From the NCBI GenBank assembly GCA_035555855.1, contig DATMGD010000077.1, forward strand, positions 16,485 to 80,484: a stretch of 64,000 bases of DNA, written 5' to 3'. Made by a program: the position numbers and the translations under genes. Under the pieces are notes generated by a model. That model was not told where the DNA came from and searched no databases. It was given only the letters and a program-made list of their open reading frames with translations. Each line of letters starts with the position of its first letter. Within the stretch, counting starts at the first letter, position 1. Shown in pieces: positions 1 through 9,332 of this stretch. The stretch is from Palsa-892 sp035555855. GTDB lineage: Bacteria > Pseudomonadota > Alphaproteobacteria > Rhizobiales > Xanthobacteraceae.

Positions 1-535
1 GCAATCCGGCGAGCGCAAGGATCGTCGCATCGAACTCGCCGCGCGCGATCTTGTCGAGCCGCGTGCCGACATTGCCGCGCAGAAGCCTGATCGAGGCATC
101 GGGCCGCGCCCGCAACACGAGGGCCTGCCGCCGCACCGAAGAAGTGCCGACGACCGGAGCCTTCGGCAGATCGGCGAGCGATGCCGCGTCCTTCGCGATC
201 AGCACATCGCGCGGGTCTTCGCGTTCGGGAAAGGCCGCGATCCGGATGCCGTCCGGCAGGAACGTCGGTACGTCCTTGCCCGAATGCACGCCAAGATCGA
301 CCCGCCCGCCAAGCTGCGCTTCGTCGATTTCCTTGGTGAACAACCCCTTGCCGCCGGCATCTGCAAGCGGCCGGTCGAGCACGCGGTCGCCCGTCGTCTT
401 GAGCGCCACGATCTCGAAATCGGATTCGGGCCGGTTATGCGCCTTCGCCAGCAAGGCGCGTACGATTTCGGCTTGCCGCAGCGCCAGCGGGCTGCCGCGC
501 GTACCGATACGGATTTTGGGCGTCGTTTGCGTCAT
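1..535 (-). CDS. hemC: Hydroxymethylbilane synthase (porphobilinogen deaminase), C-terminus cut by window edge
   Basis: The reverse strand reads from an ATG at 535 to the window edge without a stop, giving 178 residues of a protein that is usually about 310. HemC is the cytoplasmic enzyme that joins four porphobilinogens into hydroxymethylbilane for heme. The N-terminal signature GTRGSPLALRQ is at residues 11-21, and GGKGLFTKEID at 61-71. HSGKDVPT (84-91) holds the catalytic aspartate D88; the residue before KD is Gly where Met or Leu is usual. The dipyrromethane-binding cysteine would lie beyond the edge. It diverges from tsaD across 95 bp, an arrangement common in Rhizobiales. hemE and hemJ lie 50 kb away. 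Confidence 0.93.
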   Translation of the reverse strand, partial: MTQTTPKIRIGTRGSPLALRQAEIVRALLAKAHNRPESDFEIVALKTTGDRVLDRPLADAGGKGLFTKEIDEAQLGGRVDLGVHSGKDVPTFLPDGIRIAAFPEREDPRDVLIAKDAASLADLPKAPVVGTSSVRRQALVLRARPDASIRLLRGNVGTRLDKIARGEFDATILALAGL

Positions 536-630
536 CTCAAGGAGCGATTTGCTACCGTCTGCCGGGCACTTTAATACGTCTGTTCATACGACGTCCTGCA
601 CTCTATCCGCTACCGGAATCGCGATACCTC

Positions 631-1719
631 ATGCTTCTCCTCGGCATCGAAACGACCTGCGACGAAACCTCGGCCGCTGTGGTTGAGCGTGACTCCGGCG
701 GCAACGGCACCATCCGCTCCAACATCGTGCTCTCGCAGCTCGAGGAGCATAAGCCGTTCGGCGGCGTCGTGCCGGAAATCGCCGCGCGAGCACACGTGCA
801 ATTGCTCGACGACGTCATCAGAAAAGCGATGCTTGAAGCCAAGATCGACTACAACGCCCTCGACGGCGTCGCGGCTTCCGCCGGCCCCGGCTTGATCGGC
901 GGCGTCATCGTCGGTCTCACAACGGCCAAGGCGATGTCGCTCGCGCTCCAGAAGCCGCTCATTGCCGTCAATCATCTCGAGGCCCATGCGCTGACCGCGC
1001 GCCTCACCCACAAGCTCGACTTCCCGTATCTTTTGCTGCTCGTCTCCGGCGGGCACACTCAGCTCGTCTTCGTCGAGGATGTCGGCACTTACACCCGGAT
1101 CGGCACGACGCGCGACGACGCCATCGGCGAAGCCTTCGACAAGACCGCAAAGCTCCTCGGCCTGCCTTATCCGGGCGGCCCTGCCGTCGAGCGCTGCGCA
1201 CAGGACGGCGATCCGAAACGCTTCGCGCTGCCGCGCCCGATGATCGGCCGGCCTGAGCCGGATTTTTCGCTCTCGGGCCTCAAGACCGCGATCCGCATCG
1301 AAGCCGAAAAGATCGCGCCGATCTCGCGCCAGGATATCGCCGATCTTTGCGCGAGCTTTCAGGCCGCGATCACCGACGTCATCGCCGACCGCGTGCAGAC
1401 GGCCGTCGAAATCCTTCGCGAAAAGAGCGTCCATCCCAACGCGCTGGTCGTCGCCGGCGGCGTTGCCGCCAATCGCTCGATCCGTACCGTCATGGAGGAG
1501 CTTGCGATCTCGCTTCGTCTGCCGCTCGTCATTCCGCCGCCGGAGCTTTGCACCGACAACGGTGCGATGGTCGCCTGGGCCGGGCTCGAGCGCCTCGTGC
1601 GCAACATGACCGATCCGCTCGACATCAAGCCGCGCGCCCGCTGGCCGCTCGACATCAATGCGCCGGCGCGCAACGGCTTTGGGTTTGCACAAGAGCCGAG
1701 CGCAGGATCCCCCACATGA
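631..1719 (+). CDS. tsaD: tRNA N6-adenosine threonylcarbamoyltransferase
   Basis: TsaD (formerly Gcp) transfers the threonylcarbamoyl group to A37 of tRNAs that read ANN codons, working with TsaB and TsaE in the cytoplasm. The 362-residue product opens with the family hallmark LLGIETTCDETSAAVV. The metal-binding histidines of HLEAH are H115 and H119. Other ASKHA-fold motifs are VSGGHTQL, and near the C-terminus AGGVAANRSIR and CTDNGAMVAWAG. Length and both ends match the family. Its stop overlaps the gpsA start (ATGA), so the two genes are probably translationally coupled. It diverges from hemC. Confidence 0.96.
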   Translation: MLLLGIETTCDETSAAVVERDSGGNGTIRSNIVLSQLEEHKPFGGVVPEIAARAHVQLLDDVIRKAMLEAKIDYNALDGVAASAGPGLIGGVIVGLTTAKAMSLALQKPLIAVNHLEAHALTARLTHKLDFPYLLLLVSGGHTQLVFVEDVGTYTRIGTTRDDAIGEAFDKTAKLLGLPYPGGPAVERCAQDGDPKRFALPRPMIGRPEPDFSLSGLKTAIRIEAEKIAPISRQDIADLCASFQAAITDVIADRVQTAVEILREKSVHPNALVVAGGVAANRSIRTVMEELAISLRLPLVIPPPELCTDNGAMVAWAGLERLVRNMTDPLDIKPRARWPLDINAPARNGFGFAQEPSAGSPT

Positions 1720-2708
1720 GCGCCCTCCAGCGCATCGGCATTATCGGCGCCGGCGCCTGGGGCACGGCGCTCGCCAACGCCATCGCCAATGCCGGCCGCA
1801 ACGTCGTGCTCTATGCGCGCGATCCGGCGGTCGCCGACGAAATGCGCGCGAGCCGTACCAATGCCGCACATCTCCCCGGCGTCGCGCTGCACCCCGAGGT
1901 CGTCCCGACGCACGCGCTGAACGATGCCGCCGAGACCGATGCCATTTTGCTGGTCATGCCCACGCAATCGCTGCGCGAAGCCGCCGAAACGCTTGCGCCC
2001 GCGATCCGCCGTGCGCTGCCGATCGTCGCCTGCGCCAAAGGCATCGAGCGCCGCACCGGCAAGTTCGTCACCGAGATCGTCGCCGAAACCATTCCGCTCG
2101 CACGCCCGGCGATTCTCTCGGGGCCGAGCTTCGCCGCCGATGTCGGCCGCGGCCTTCCGACCGCGGTGACGATCGCGGCAGCCGACGAGGCGCTCGCGAG
2201 CGCGCTTGCCGAGGCGCTGAGTTCGCCCGCCTTCCGGCTTTATCATTCGACCGATGTGCGCGGCGTCGAGATCGGCGGCGCGGCCAAGAACGTGCTCGCC
2301 ATCGCCGCCGGTATCGTCATCGGCCGGGGCCTGGGCGCAAGCGCACAAGCCGCCCTCGTCACCCGTGGCTTCGCCGAGCTTGCCCGCCTCGGCCGTGCCT
2401 ATGACGTCAAGCCCGAAACCCTGATGGGCCTCTCGGGCCTCGGCGATCTCGTGCTCACCTGCTCGTCGCCGCAATCGCGCAACTATGCCTTCGGCTTTGC
2501 CATCGGCCGGGGCCAGGCTGCGGGGAGCGGGCACAAGCTTCCGCTTGCGGAAGGCTCGTTCACCGCCCCGGTGCTTGCCGGCATCGCTGCACAAAAGAAT
2601 GTGGAAATGCCGATTGTGAGCGCGGTTCAGGAAATTCTCGCTGGACGCCTGAACGTGGATGCCGCAATTTCGGAACTGCTTTCGCGGCCGATCAGAAGCG
2701 AAACGTAA
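1716..2708 (+). CDS. gpsA: NAD(P)-dependent glycerol-3-phosphate dehydrogenase
   Basis: GpsA reduces dihydroxyacetone phosphate to sn-glycerol 3-phosphate, the backbone for phospholipid synthesis. The 330-residue protein starts at the ATG that overlaps the tsaD stop by 4 bp. An N-terminal Rossmann motif GIIGAGAWGTALA is at residues 8-20. The substrate loop SGPSFAADV is at about 135-143. GGAAKNVLAIAAG contains the catalytic lysine K191, and GLSGLGDLVLTC is followed by SRN. An upstream in-frame extension is open but only reads through tsaD in another frame, so it was discarded. Confidence 0.96.
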   Translation: MSALQRIGIIGAGAWGTALANAIANAGRNVVLYARDPAVADEMRASRTNAAHLPGVALHPEVVPTHALNDAAETDAILLVMPTQSLREAAETLAPAIRRALPIVACAKGIERRTGKFVTEIVAETIPLARPAILSGPSFAADVGRGLPTAVTIAAADEALASALAEALSSPAFRLYHSTDVRGVEIGGAAKNVLAIAAGIVIGRGLGASAQAALVTRGFAELARLGRAYDVKPETLMGLSGLGDLVLTCSSPQSRNYAFGFAIGRGQAAGSGHKLPLAEGSFTAPVLAGIAAQKNVEMPIVSAVQEILAGRLNVDAAISELLSRPIRSET

Positions 2709-2722
2709 CGAACGAGTATTTC

Positions 2723-3013
2723 GTGTTCTTCGTAGCAATCTGCCTCGACAAACCGGACAGCCATGAGCTGCGCTTACAGAACCGCGCAGCCCATCTCGAT
2801 TATCTTCGCCTGAATTCCGGCTCCATCAAAACCTGCGGGCCGTTTCTCAGCGAGGACGGCACGCGGATGATCGGCTCGCTCCTCGTCATCGAAGCCGAGG
2901 ACCGCGGCACCGTCGACGCCCTGCTGGCGCGCGATCCCTACCGCGCCGTCGATCTTTTCCAGTCGATCGAGGTCCGGCCGTGGCGCTGGGTGATCGGCGC
3001 ACCCGTCCCGTAA
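2723..3013 (+). CDS. YciI-like (YCII domain) protein
   Basis: This 96-residue protein belongs to the YCII family, small dimeric ferredoxin-like proteins; most have no proven reaction, and some act as lyases or dehydrochlorinases in other species. The core is visible as RAAHLDYL, then CGPFLSEDG, then DPYRAVDLF, and the C-terminal strand EVRPWRWVIG. The start is GTG at 2723, 14 bp after gpsA; no ATG would keep the N-terminal strand. It sits between gpsA and the EVE-domain gene in what looks like a four-gene operon beginning at tsaD. The family call is firm and the function is unknown. Confidence 0.85.
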   Translation: MFFVAICLDKPDSHELRLQNRAAHLDYLRLNSGSIKTCGPFLSEDGTRMIGSLLVIEAEDRGTVDALLARDPYRAVDLFQSIEVRPWRWVIGAPVP

Positions 3014-3036
3014 TTCGGCATAAGGCGATAGACAAA

Positions 3037-3453
3037 ATGGCGCACTGGCTGATCAAGAGCGAGCCTTCATCCTGGTCGTGGGACGATCAGGTCAAGGCGG
3101 GCGCCAAGGGCACCGCGTGGAACGGCGTTCGCAATCATCTCGCCAAGAAGCACCTGATGGCGATGAAGAAGGGCGAGCAGGTTTTCTTCTATCACTCGGT
3201 CGACGAGAAAAGCATCGTCGGCATCGCCGAAATCATCGGCGAATACCGTCCCGATCCCACCGACAAGACCGGCAAGTTCGGCCTTGTTGACGTCAAAGCC
3301 GTCAAAGCCTTGCCGCACCCGGTAACGCTTGAGATGTGCAAGGCTGAAAAGAAGCTCGCCGGCATGGTGCTGCTCAACAACTCCCGTCTTTCGGTGCAGC
3401 CGGTGACCGCCGGGGAATGGGCGCTCGTCTGCAAGATGGGCGGCATCAAGTAA
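3037..3453 (+). CDS. EVE domain-containing protein
   Basis: This 138-residue single-domain protein has the EVE fold of the PUA-like superfamily, as in human THYN1. Members bind modified bases in DNA or RNA, but the substrate here is unknown. Diagnostic features are the N-terminal HWLIKSEPSSWSWDD (residues 3-17), WNGVRNHLAKKHL, GEQVFFYHS and, near the end, LLNNSRLSVQPV. The ATG at 3037 places the motif at the N-terminus exactly as in other family members; an upstream in-frame start would add 19 residues that overlap the YciI gene. It ends the tsaD-gpsA-YciI run. Confidence 0.9.
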   Translation: MAHWLIKSEPSSWSWDDQVKAGAKGTAWNGVRNHLAKKHLMAMKKGEQVFFYHSVDEKSIVGIAEIIGEYRPDPTDKTGKFGLVDVKAVKALPHPVTLEMCKAEKKLAGMVLLNNSRLSVQPVTAGEWALVCKMGGIK

Positions 3454-3628
3454 CGAGCCTCGTCACCTCTCTGCACCAGGAAATGCTTTCCATCTGACTG
3501 GGATACCTGAGCCGGATATCCGGCTTCCGCCGGACAGCCTCGCTTTACCGGCGGATTTCGTGCGCCCGCCCCTGACCCCACAGGAAGACCGCCATCAAAG
3601 GCTGACCAAAGTCGCAGCCACGTTTCGC

Positions 3629-3657
3629 TTGTCGCGTCATAGGCAGCTTCGCATAAT
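3629..3657 (+). promoter_or_regulatory. Candidate sigma-70 promoter of acs
   Basis: TTGTCG at 3629-3634 and CATAAT at 3652-3657 are separated by exactly 17 bp. They lie about 45 bp before the acs start codon in an otherwise empty 250-bp gap (3454-3703). This is inferred from sequence only. Confidence 0.45.
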
Positions 3658-3703
3658 GCTGAAAACCCGGCGGCAACCGGCGAGACGCTTCAGGAGGAAG
3701 ACC

Positions 3704-5659
<1,956 letters not shown>

Positions 5660-5680
5660 TCGCGGCAGCCTGAAACAACG

Positions 5681-5715
5681 AAGGCGCGAAGCTTGGGCTT
5701 CGCGCCTTTTTATTT
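5681..5715 (+). terminator. Rho-independent terminator of acs
   Basis: A perfect 12-bp stem (AAGGCGCGAAGC / GCTTCGCGCCTT) with a TTGG loop runs into a T-rich tract, 21 bp after the acs stop. It also separates acs from the convergent SDHAF4-like gene. Confidence 0.85.
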
Positions 5716-5731
5716 GCCCGGCTCCCGGCGG

Positions 5732-5914
5732 TTATGAGAAGTCGCTGGCAATCCCCTTCTTCTCCCAGTCGCCATAGCGCGTCGGCTCCGGGCCCTTGCG
5801 CGGCGGATCTTCCGGCGCGGCAGCGTGTTTTTCTGCTTCGGCACGGCGTGCGGCGGCCTCAGCTAGCGCGCGCTCGGCGGCAGGCGTCAATTTTTTCGGC
5901 TTTTGTTCGCTCAT
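5732..5914 (-). CDS. DUF1674 / SDHAF4-like succinate dehydrogenase assembly factor
   Basis: This 60-residue protein ends in RYGDWEKKGIASDFS, the signature of DUF1674, the family of mitochondrial SDHAF4. In eukaryotes SDHAF4 binds the flavinylated SdhA subunit during assembly of complex II; a similar role here is inferred. The N-terminal half is an Ala/Glu/Arg-rich helix followed by a Pro-rich linker. I chose the ATG at 5914 (MSEQKPKK); an in-frame start at 5989 adds 25 residues that do not resemble the family. It diverges from rsmB. Confidence 0.85.
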   Translation of the reverse strand: MSEQKPKKLTPAAERALAEAAARRAEAEKHAAAPEDPPRKGPEPTRYGDWEKKGIASDFS

Positions 5915-6009
5915 AAACGTTATTTCGAGCGCTACCCCATAGAACGTCAAGAGGACATCAAGGGCGCAAGTGAGCGGCACATTTCGCATTCCGGCGCGAA
6001 TGCGCCTAT

Positions 6010-7356
6010 ATGTGCCCGCTCATCATGCCCGACGATACTCAGCAAAAAATCCCCGGCCTGCCCGCGCGCCACGCCGCCGCGAAGCTTCTGCACGCCGTCC
6101 TTCACCAGAGCCGTCCGCTCGACCTGATGCTCGAAGCCAAAACGGGGCTTCCCGAACTCGGCGAGCTTGACGAGCGCGACCGCGCGCTCGTCCATATGCT
6201 CACTGCGAAAACGCTGCGCCGCCTCGGCACGCTCCGCGCGTTGCTCGATGAAATGCTGGAACGCGGTCTCCCCAAAGACGTGCCGCACCTTGAGGTGTTG
6301 CTGCTTCTCGGTGCCGCGCAAATTCTTTTCCTCGACGTCAAGGATCACGCCGCCGTCGATCTTTCGGTGCGGCTCGCCAACCGCGGCCGCTCGACGCGCC
6401 GCTATGCCGGGCTCATCAATGCCGTGCTTCGCCGCATCAGCCGCGAGGGCAAGGAACGCATCGCCAAATTCGATGACGCCATCGACACTCCCGCCTGGCT
6501 GATGGACCGCTGGATGGTGACCTATGGTCGCGATACGGCGCTGGCGATTGCCCGTGCGCATCGCAATGAGCCGCCGCTCGATCTTAGCGCCAAGGACGAT
6601 GCCGCCGGCTGGGCGCAAAAACTCGGCGGCGAGCTTCTGCCGGGAGGATCCATTCGCCTCGCCGATGCCGGCGCCGTGCCCGCGCTTGCGGGTTTCGACG
6701 ATGGCGCATGGTGGGTGCAGGATATGGCTGCATCGCTGCCCGCAAAACTCCTTGGCGACATCAAGGGCAAGACCGTCGCCGATCTTTGCGCCGCGCCCGG
6801 CGGCAAGACCGCGCAACTCGCAGCGCAAGGCGCGCAAGTGACTGCGCTCGATCGCTCCGGCCCGCGCCTCGCGCGCCTCAAGGAAAATCTCGCGCGCCTC
6901 AAACTCGACTGCACCGTTGTCGAAGCCGATGCTGCCGCGTGGAACAGCGAACCGTTCGACGCCGTGCTCGTCGATGCACCTTGCACCTCGACCGGCACCA
7001 TCCGCCGCAATCCCGATCTGCCGTGGCAACGCAGCCGTGACGATCTCGCCCGGCTCTCGGCGCTGCAAACGCGCATTCTCGATAACGCCGCCAAACTCGT
7101 GAAACCGGGCGGAACGCTCGTCTACGCCGTCTGCTCGCTCGAGCCCGAAGAGAGCGAGCGCCAGATCGAGGCCTTTGTGGCGCGAGAGCCGGGATTTCAG
7201 CGCGCGCCCGTTACGGCGGGAGAAGTCGGCGGCATCGAGAGTTTCGTCAGCAAGGCCGGGGATCTCCGCACTTTGCCCTGCCATTTGCCGAATCAAAACC
7301 CACGGCTTTCCGGCTGCGACGGCTTTTACGCCGCGCGCCTGCGGCGGCTTGCCTGA
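6010..7356 (+). CDS. rsmB: 16S rRNA (cytosine-967 C5)-methyltransferase
   Basis: RsmB (Sun/Fmu) makes m5C967 in 16S rRNA using S-adenosylmethionine. The 448-residue product has an N-terminal NusB-like helical domain (about 15-140) and a C-terminal NOL1/NOP2/Sun methyltransferase domain. VADLCAAPGGKTA (256-268) is the SAM motif. DAPC (322-325) and the catalytic C375 in AVCSLEPEESE are the two cysteines that define m5C-RNA methyltransferases. An ATG at 6025 is an alternative start, five codons in. It precedes the heparinase-like gene and purH, a neighbourhood I recall from other Rhizobiales. Confidence 0.94.
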   Translation: MCPLIMPDDTQQKIPGLPARHAAAKLLHAVLHQSRPLDLMLEAKTGLPELGELDERDRALVHMLTAKTLRRLGTLRALLDEMLERGLPKDVPHLEVLLLLGAAQILFLDVKDHAAVDLSVRLANRGRSTRRYAGLINAVLRRISREGKERIAKFDDAIDTPAWLMDRWMVTYGRDTALAIARAHRNEPPLDLSAKDDAAGWAQKLGGELLPGGSIRLADAGAVPALAGFDDGAWWVQDMAASLPAKLLGDIKGKTVADLCAAPGGKTAQLAAQGAQVTALDRSGPRLARLKENLARLKLDCTVVEADAAAWNSEPFDAVLVDAPCTSTGTIRRNPDLPWQRSRDDLARLSALQTRILDNAAKLVKPGGTLVYAVCSLEPEESERQIEAFVAREPGFQRAPVTAGEVGGIESFVSKAGDLRTLPCHLPNQNPRLSGCDGFYAARLRRLA

Positions 7357-7374
7357 ACGGTTTCGCAGCGCGGA

Positions 7375-7402
7375 TTGGACACACAAGTCCGCTTCGCTAT
7401 CT
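7375..7402 (+). promoter_or_regulatory. Candidate promoter of the heparinase-like gene
   Basis: TTGGAC at 7375-7380 and CTATCT at 7397-7402 are 16 bp apart in the 73-bp gap after rsmB, about 28 bp before the start codon. Sequence match only. Confidence 0.35.
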
Positions 7403-7429
7403 TGGCCCCGAATAAGGGCGGCTCCTTCC

Positions 7430-9184
7430 ATGCGGCGCGAAAAAATCACCGATCGCGTGCGCCTTGCGGCGCATCTCGGCAGCTATCGCTGGCGCCGCCT
7501 TGTCGTGAGCCTCGTCGACAATCCGCGCTATCGCTGGCAGATCGGCCTCAAGGTGCCCGAGCGGCTTCTGATCGCGCCGCAGGATCTGCGCACCGGCGAT
7601 CCGACCGTCGCCAACGAGGTCTATGCCGGCGAATTCGCCTTCTCCGGCAAGGTGGTGGCGACCGAAGGCCGCTCGCCGTTCGAGATCGCGCCGCCCTCGC
7701 GCGAATGGAGCGAGCAGCTTTTGGGCTTCGGCTGGCTGCGGCATCTGCGCGCCGCCGGAACGCCGATCGCGCGCGAGAACGCACGCTCGCTCGTCGCCGA
7801 CTGGATCATGATTCAGGGCCGCGGCCATGCGCTGGCGTGGGAGCCGGAAATTCTCACCCGCCGCATTATCTCGTGGCTGACGCAGGCGCCGCTCATTTTG
7901 CAGGACGCCGATCACGGTTTCTACCGCGCCTTCCTGCGCAGCCTGTCGCGCCAGGTGAAGTACTTGCAGAAGATCGCTTTCAAGTCGCGTGACGGCTATC
8001 CGCGGCTTGCCGCCGCCATCGCGCTTGCTTTCGCCGGGCTCTGCATCGCCGGCGAAACGCGGTTACTCAAGCGCGCGACGAAGCGCCTCGCGCATGAACT
8101 CGAGCGGCAGATTCTCGCGGATGGCGGCCACATCAGCCGCAACCCGGCAGTGCTGGTTTCGCTGCTCCTCGATCTCCTGCCGCTCCGGCAAGCCTATGCC
8201 GCGCGCAATCTGCCGCCGCCGAAGGAACTCTTGAACGCCATCGACCGCATGATGCCGATGCTGCGCTTCTTCCGGCATGGCGACGGCGCGTTTGCGCAAT
8301 TCAACGGCGCCGGCATGACACCGGCCGATTCGATCGCGACGGTGCTCGCCTATGACGACGCGCGCGGCACGCCGATCTCGAACGCCACGCATTCGGGTTA
8401 TCAGCGCGTCGAGGCGGGCTTGAGCTTGATCGTCGCCGATACCGGCAAGCCGCCGCCGTTTCGCGTCAGTCAGGATGCGCACGCCGGCACGTTGTCATTT
8501 GAATTTTCCCATGCCCGCCACCGTATCATCGTCAATTGCGGCATGCCCGGCATCAACAAGAAGGCATGGCAGCGCGTCGCGCGCGCCACCGCCGCCCATT
8601 CGACGGCGACGCTCAACGACACTTCGTCGTGCCGCTTCCTGATCGAGACGGCTTCGAGCCGCTTCACCGGCACGCCGATCGTCGCGGGACCGAAGGAAGT
8701 TCGCGTTGCGCGCACCGAGCGCGACGGCGCGCACTCGATCCGCGCGAGCCACGACGGCTATGCCCGCAACTACGGCGTCGTGCACCAGCGATCGTGGCTA
8801 TTGTCGGTCGACGGCACGCGGCTCGACGGCGAAGATGCGTTCCTCGCCGCTTCTTCGCGAAAAAAAACCCGCCGCAACGAGGACGAATTCGCGCTCCGCT
8901 TCCACCTGCACCCGGGCGTCAAGGCGAGCCGCCTCGCCGACGGCGCGACCGTGATGCTGGTGTTGCCGCGCCAGCAGGGCTGGCTGTTCTCGGCGCCGGG
9001 CCGCGAAGTTCGCCTGGAGGAGAGCGTGTTTCTCTCGACCTCCGACAATCCGCGCCGCACCAGCCAGATCGTCGTCTACGGCAAGGTCGAGGAAGGCGAG
9101 CGCATCCTCTGGCATCTTGTCCGCACGGAAGCCGCGCCCGCCGAAAAGCGCGAAACCGCGAGCGTGCCCGAGCTGCCGCTCTAG
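7430..9184 (+). CDS. Heparinase II/III family protein
   Basis: This 584-residue protein has the heparinase II/III-like organisation. The N-terminal half is an alpha/alpha-toroid-like helical region with NPRYRWQIGL, RHLRAAGTPIARENAR and DGGHISRNPAVL. The C-terminal half is beta-rich (roughly 400-570), with HSGYQRVEAG and DGYARNYGVVHQRSWLLS. Characterised members cleave uronic-acid polysaccharides by beta-elimination, but the substrate here is unknown. No signal peptide is visible at the ATG at 7430, which is odd for a secreted lyase, so an intracellular or envelope-precursor role is possible. An upstream in-frame extension overlaps rsmB and was rejected. Confidence 0.85.
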   Translation: MRREKITDRVRLAAHLGSYRWRRLVVSLVDNPRYRWQIGLKVPERLLIAPQDLRTGDPTVANEVYAGEFAFSGKVVATEGRSPFEIAPPSREWSEQLLGFGWLRHLRAAGTPIARENARSLVADWIMIQGRGHALAWEPEILTRRIISWLTQAPLILQDADHGFYRAFLRSLSRQVKYLQKIAFKSRDGYPRLAAAIALAFAGLCIAGETRLLKRATKRLAHELERQILADGGHISRNPAVLVSLLLDLLPLRQAYAARNLPPPKELLNAIDRMMPMLRFFRHGDGAFAQFNGAGMTPADSIATVLAYDDARGTPISNATHSGYQRVEAGLSLIVADTGKPPPFRVSQDAHAGTLSFEFSHARHRIIVNCGMPGINKKAWQRVARATAAHSTATLNDTSSCRFLIETASSRFTGTPIVAGPKEVRVARTERDGAHSIRASHDGYARNYGVVHQRSWLLSVDGTRLDGEDAFLAASSRKKTRRNEDEFALRFHLHPGVKASRLADGATVMLVLPRQQGWLFSAPGREVRLEESVFLSTSDNPRRTSQIVVYGKVEEGERILWHLVRTEAAPAEKRETASVPELPL

Positions 9185-9230
9185 AGCGCCATTCCGAAAA
9201 ATGGAAAGCGGTTTTCGGAAAAGGCAGCGC
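9184..9230. repeat. Dispersed palindromic repeat, copy 1
   Basis: TTCCGAAAA (9192-9200) and TTTTCGGAA (9212-9220) form a perfect 9-bp stem, with GAGCGCC / GGCAGCGC outside. The core CCGAAAA-N11-TTTTCGG is shared with elements at 31518 and 58974. It lies between the heparinase-like gene and purH. Confidence 0.7.
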
Positions 9231-9332
9231 CCGAAAGCGGGTCTTCCATGCTGTGCATGAGCGCCCTCGCGGCGTTTCCCTTGCTGTGCCCGCTATGCTA
9301 TCGCGGCGCCATCGCTCAACCCGGATTTTCTC

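Noticed and set aside
610..1692. 360-codon reverse open frame opposite tsaD
   Set aside because: Antisense shadow of TsaD without family similarity.
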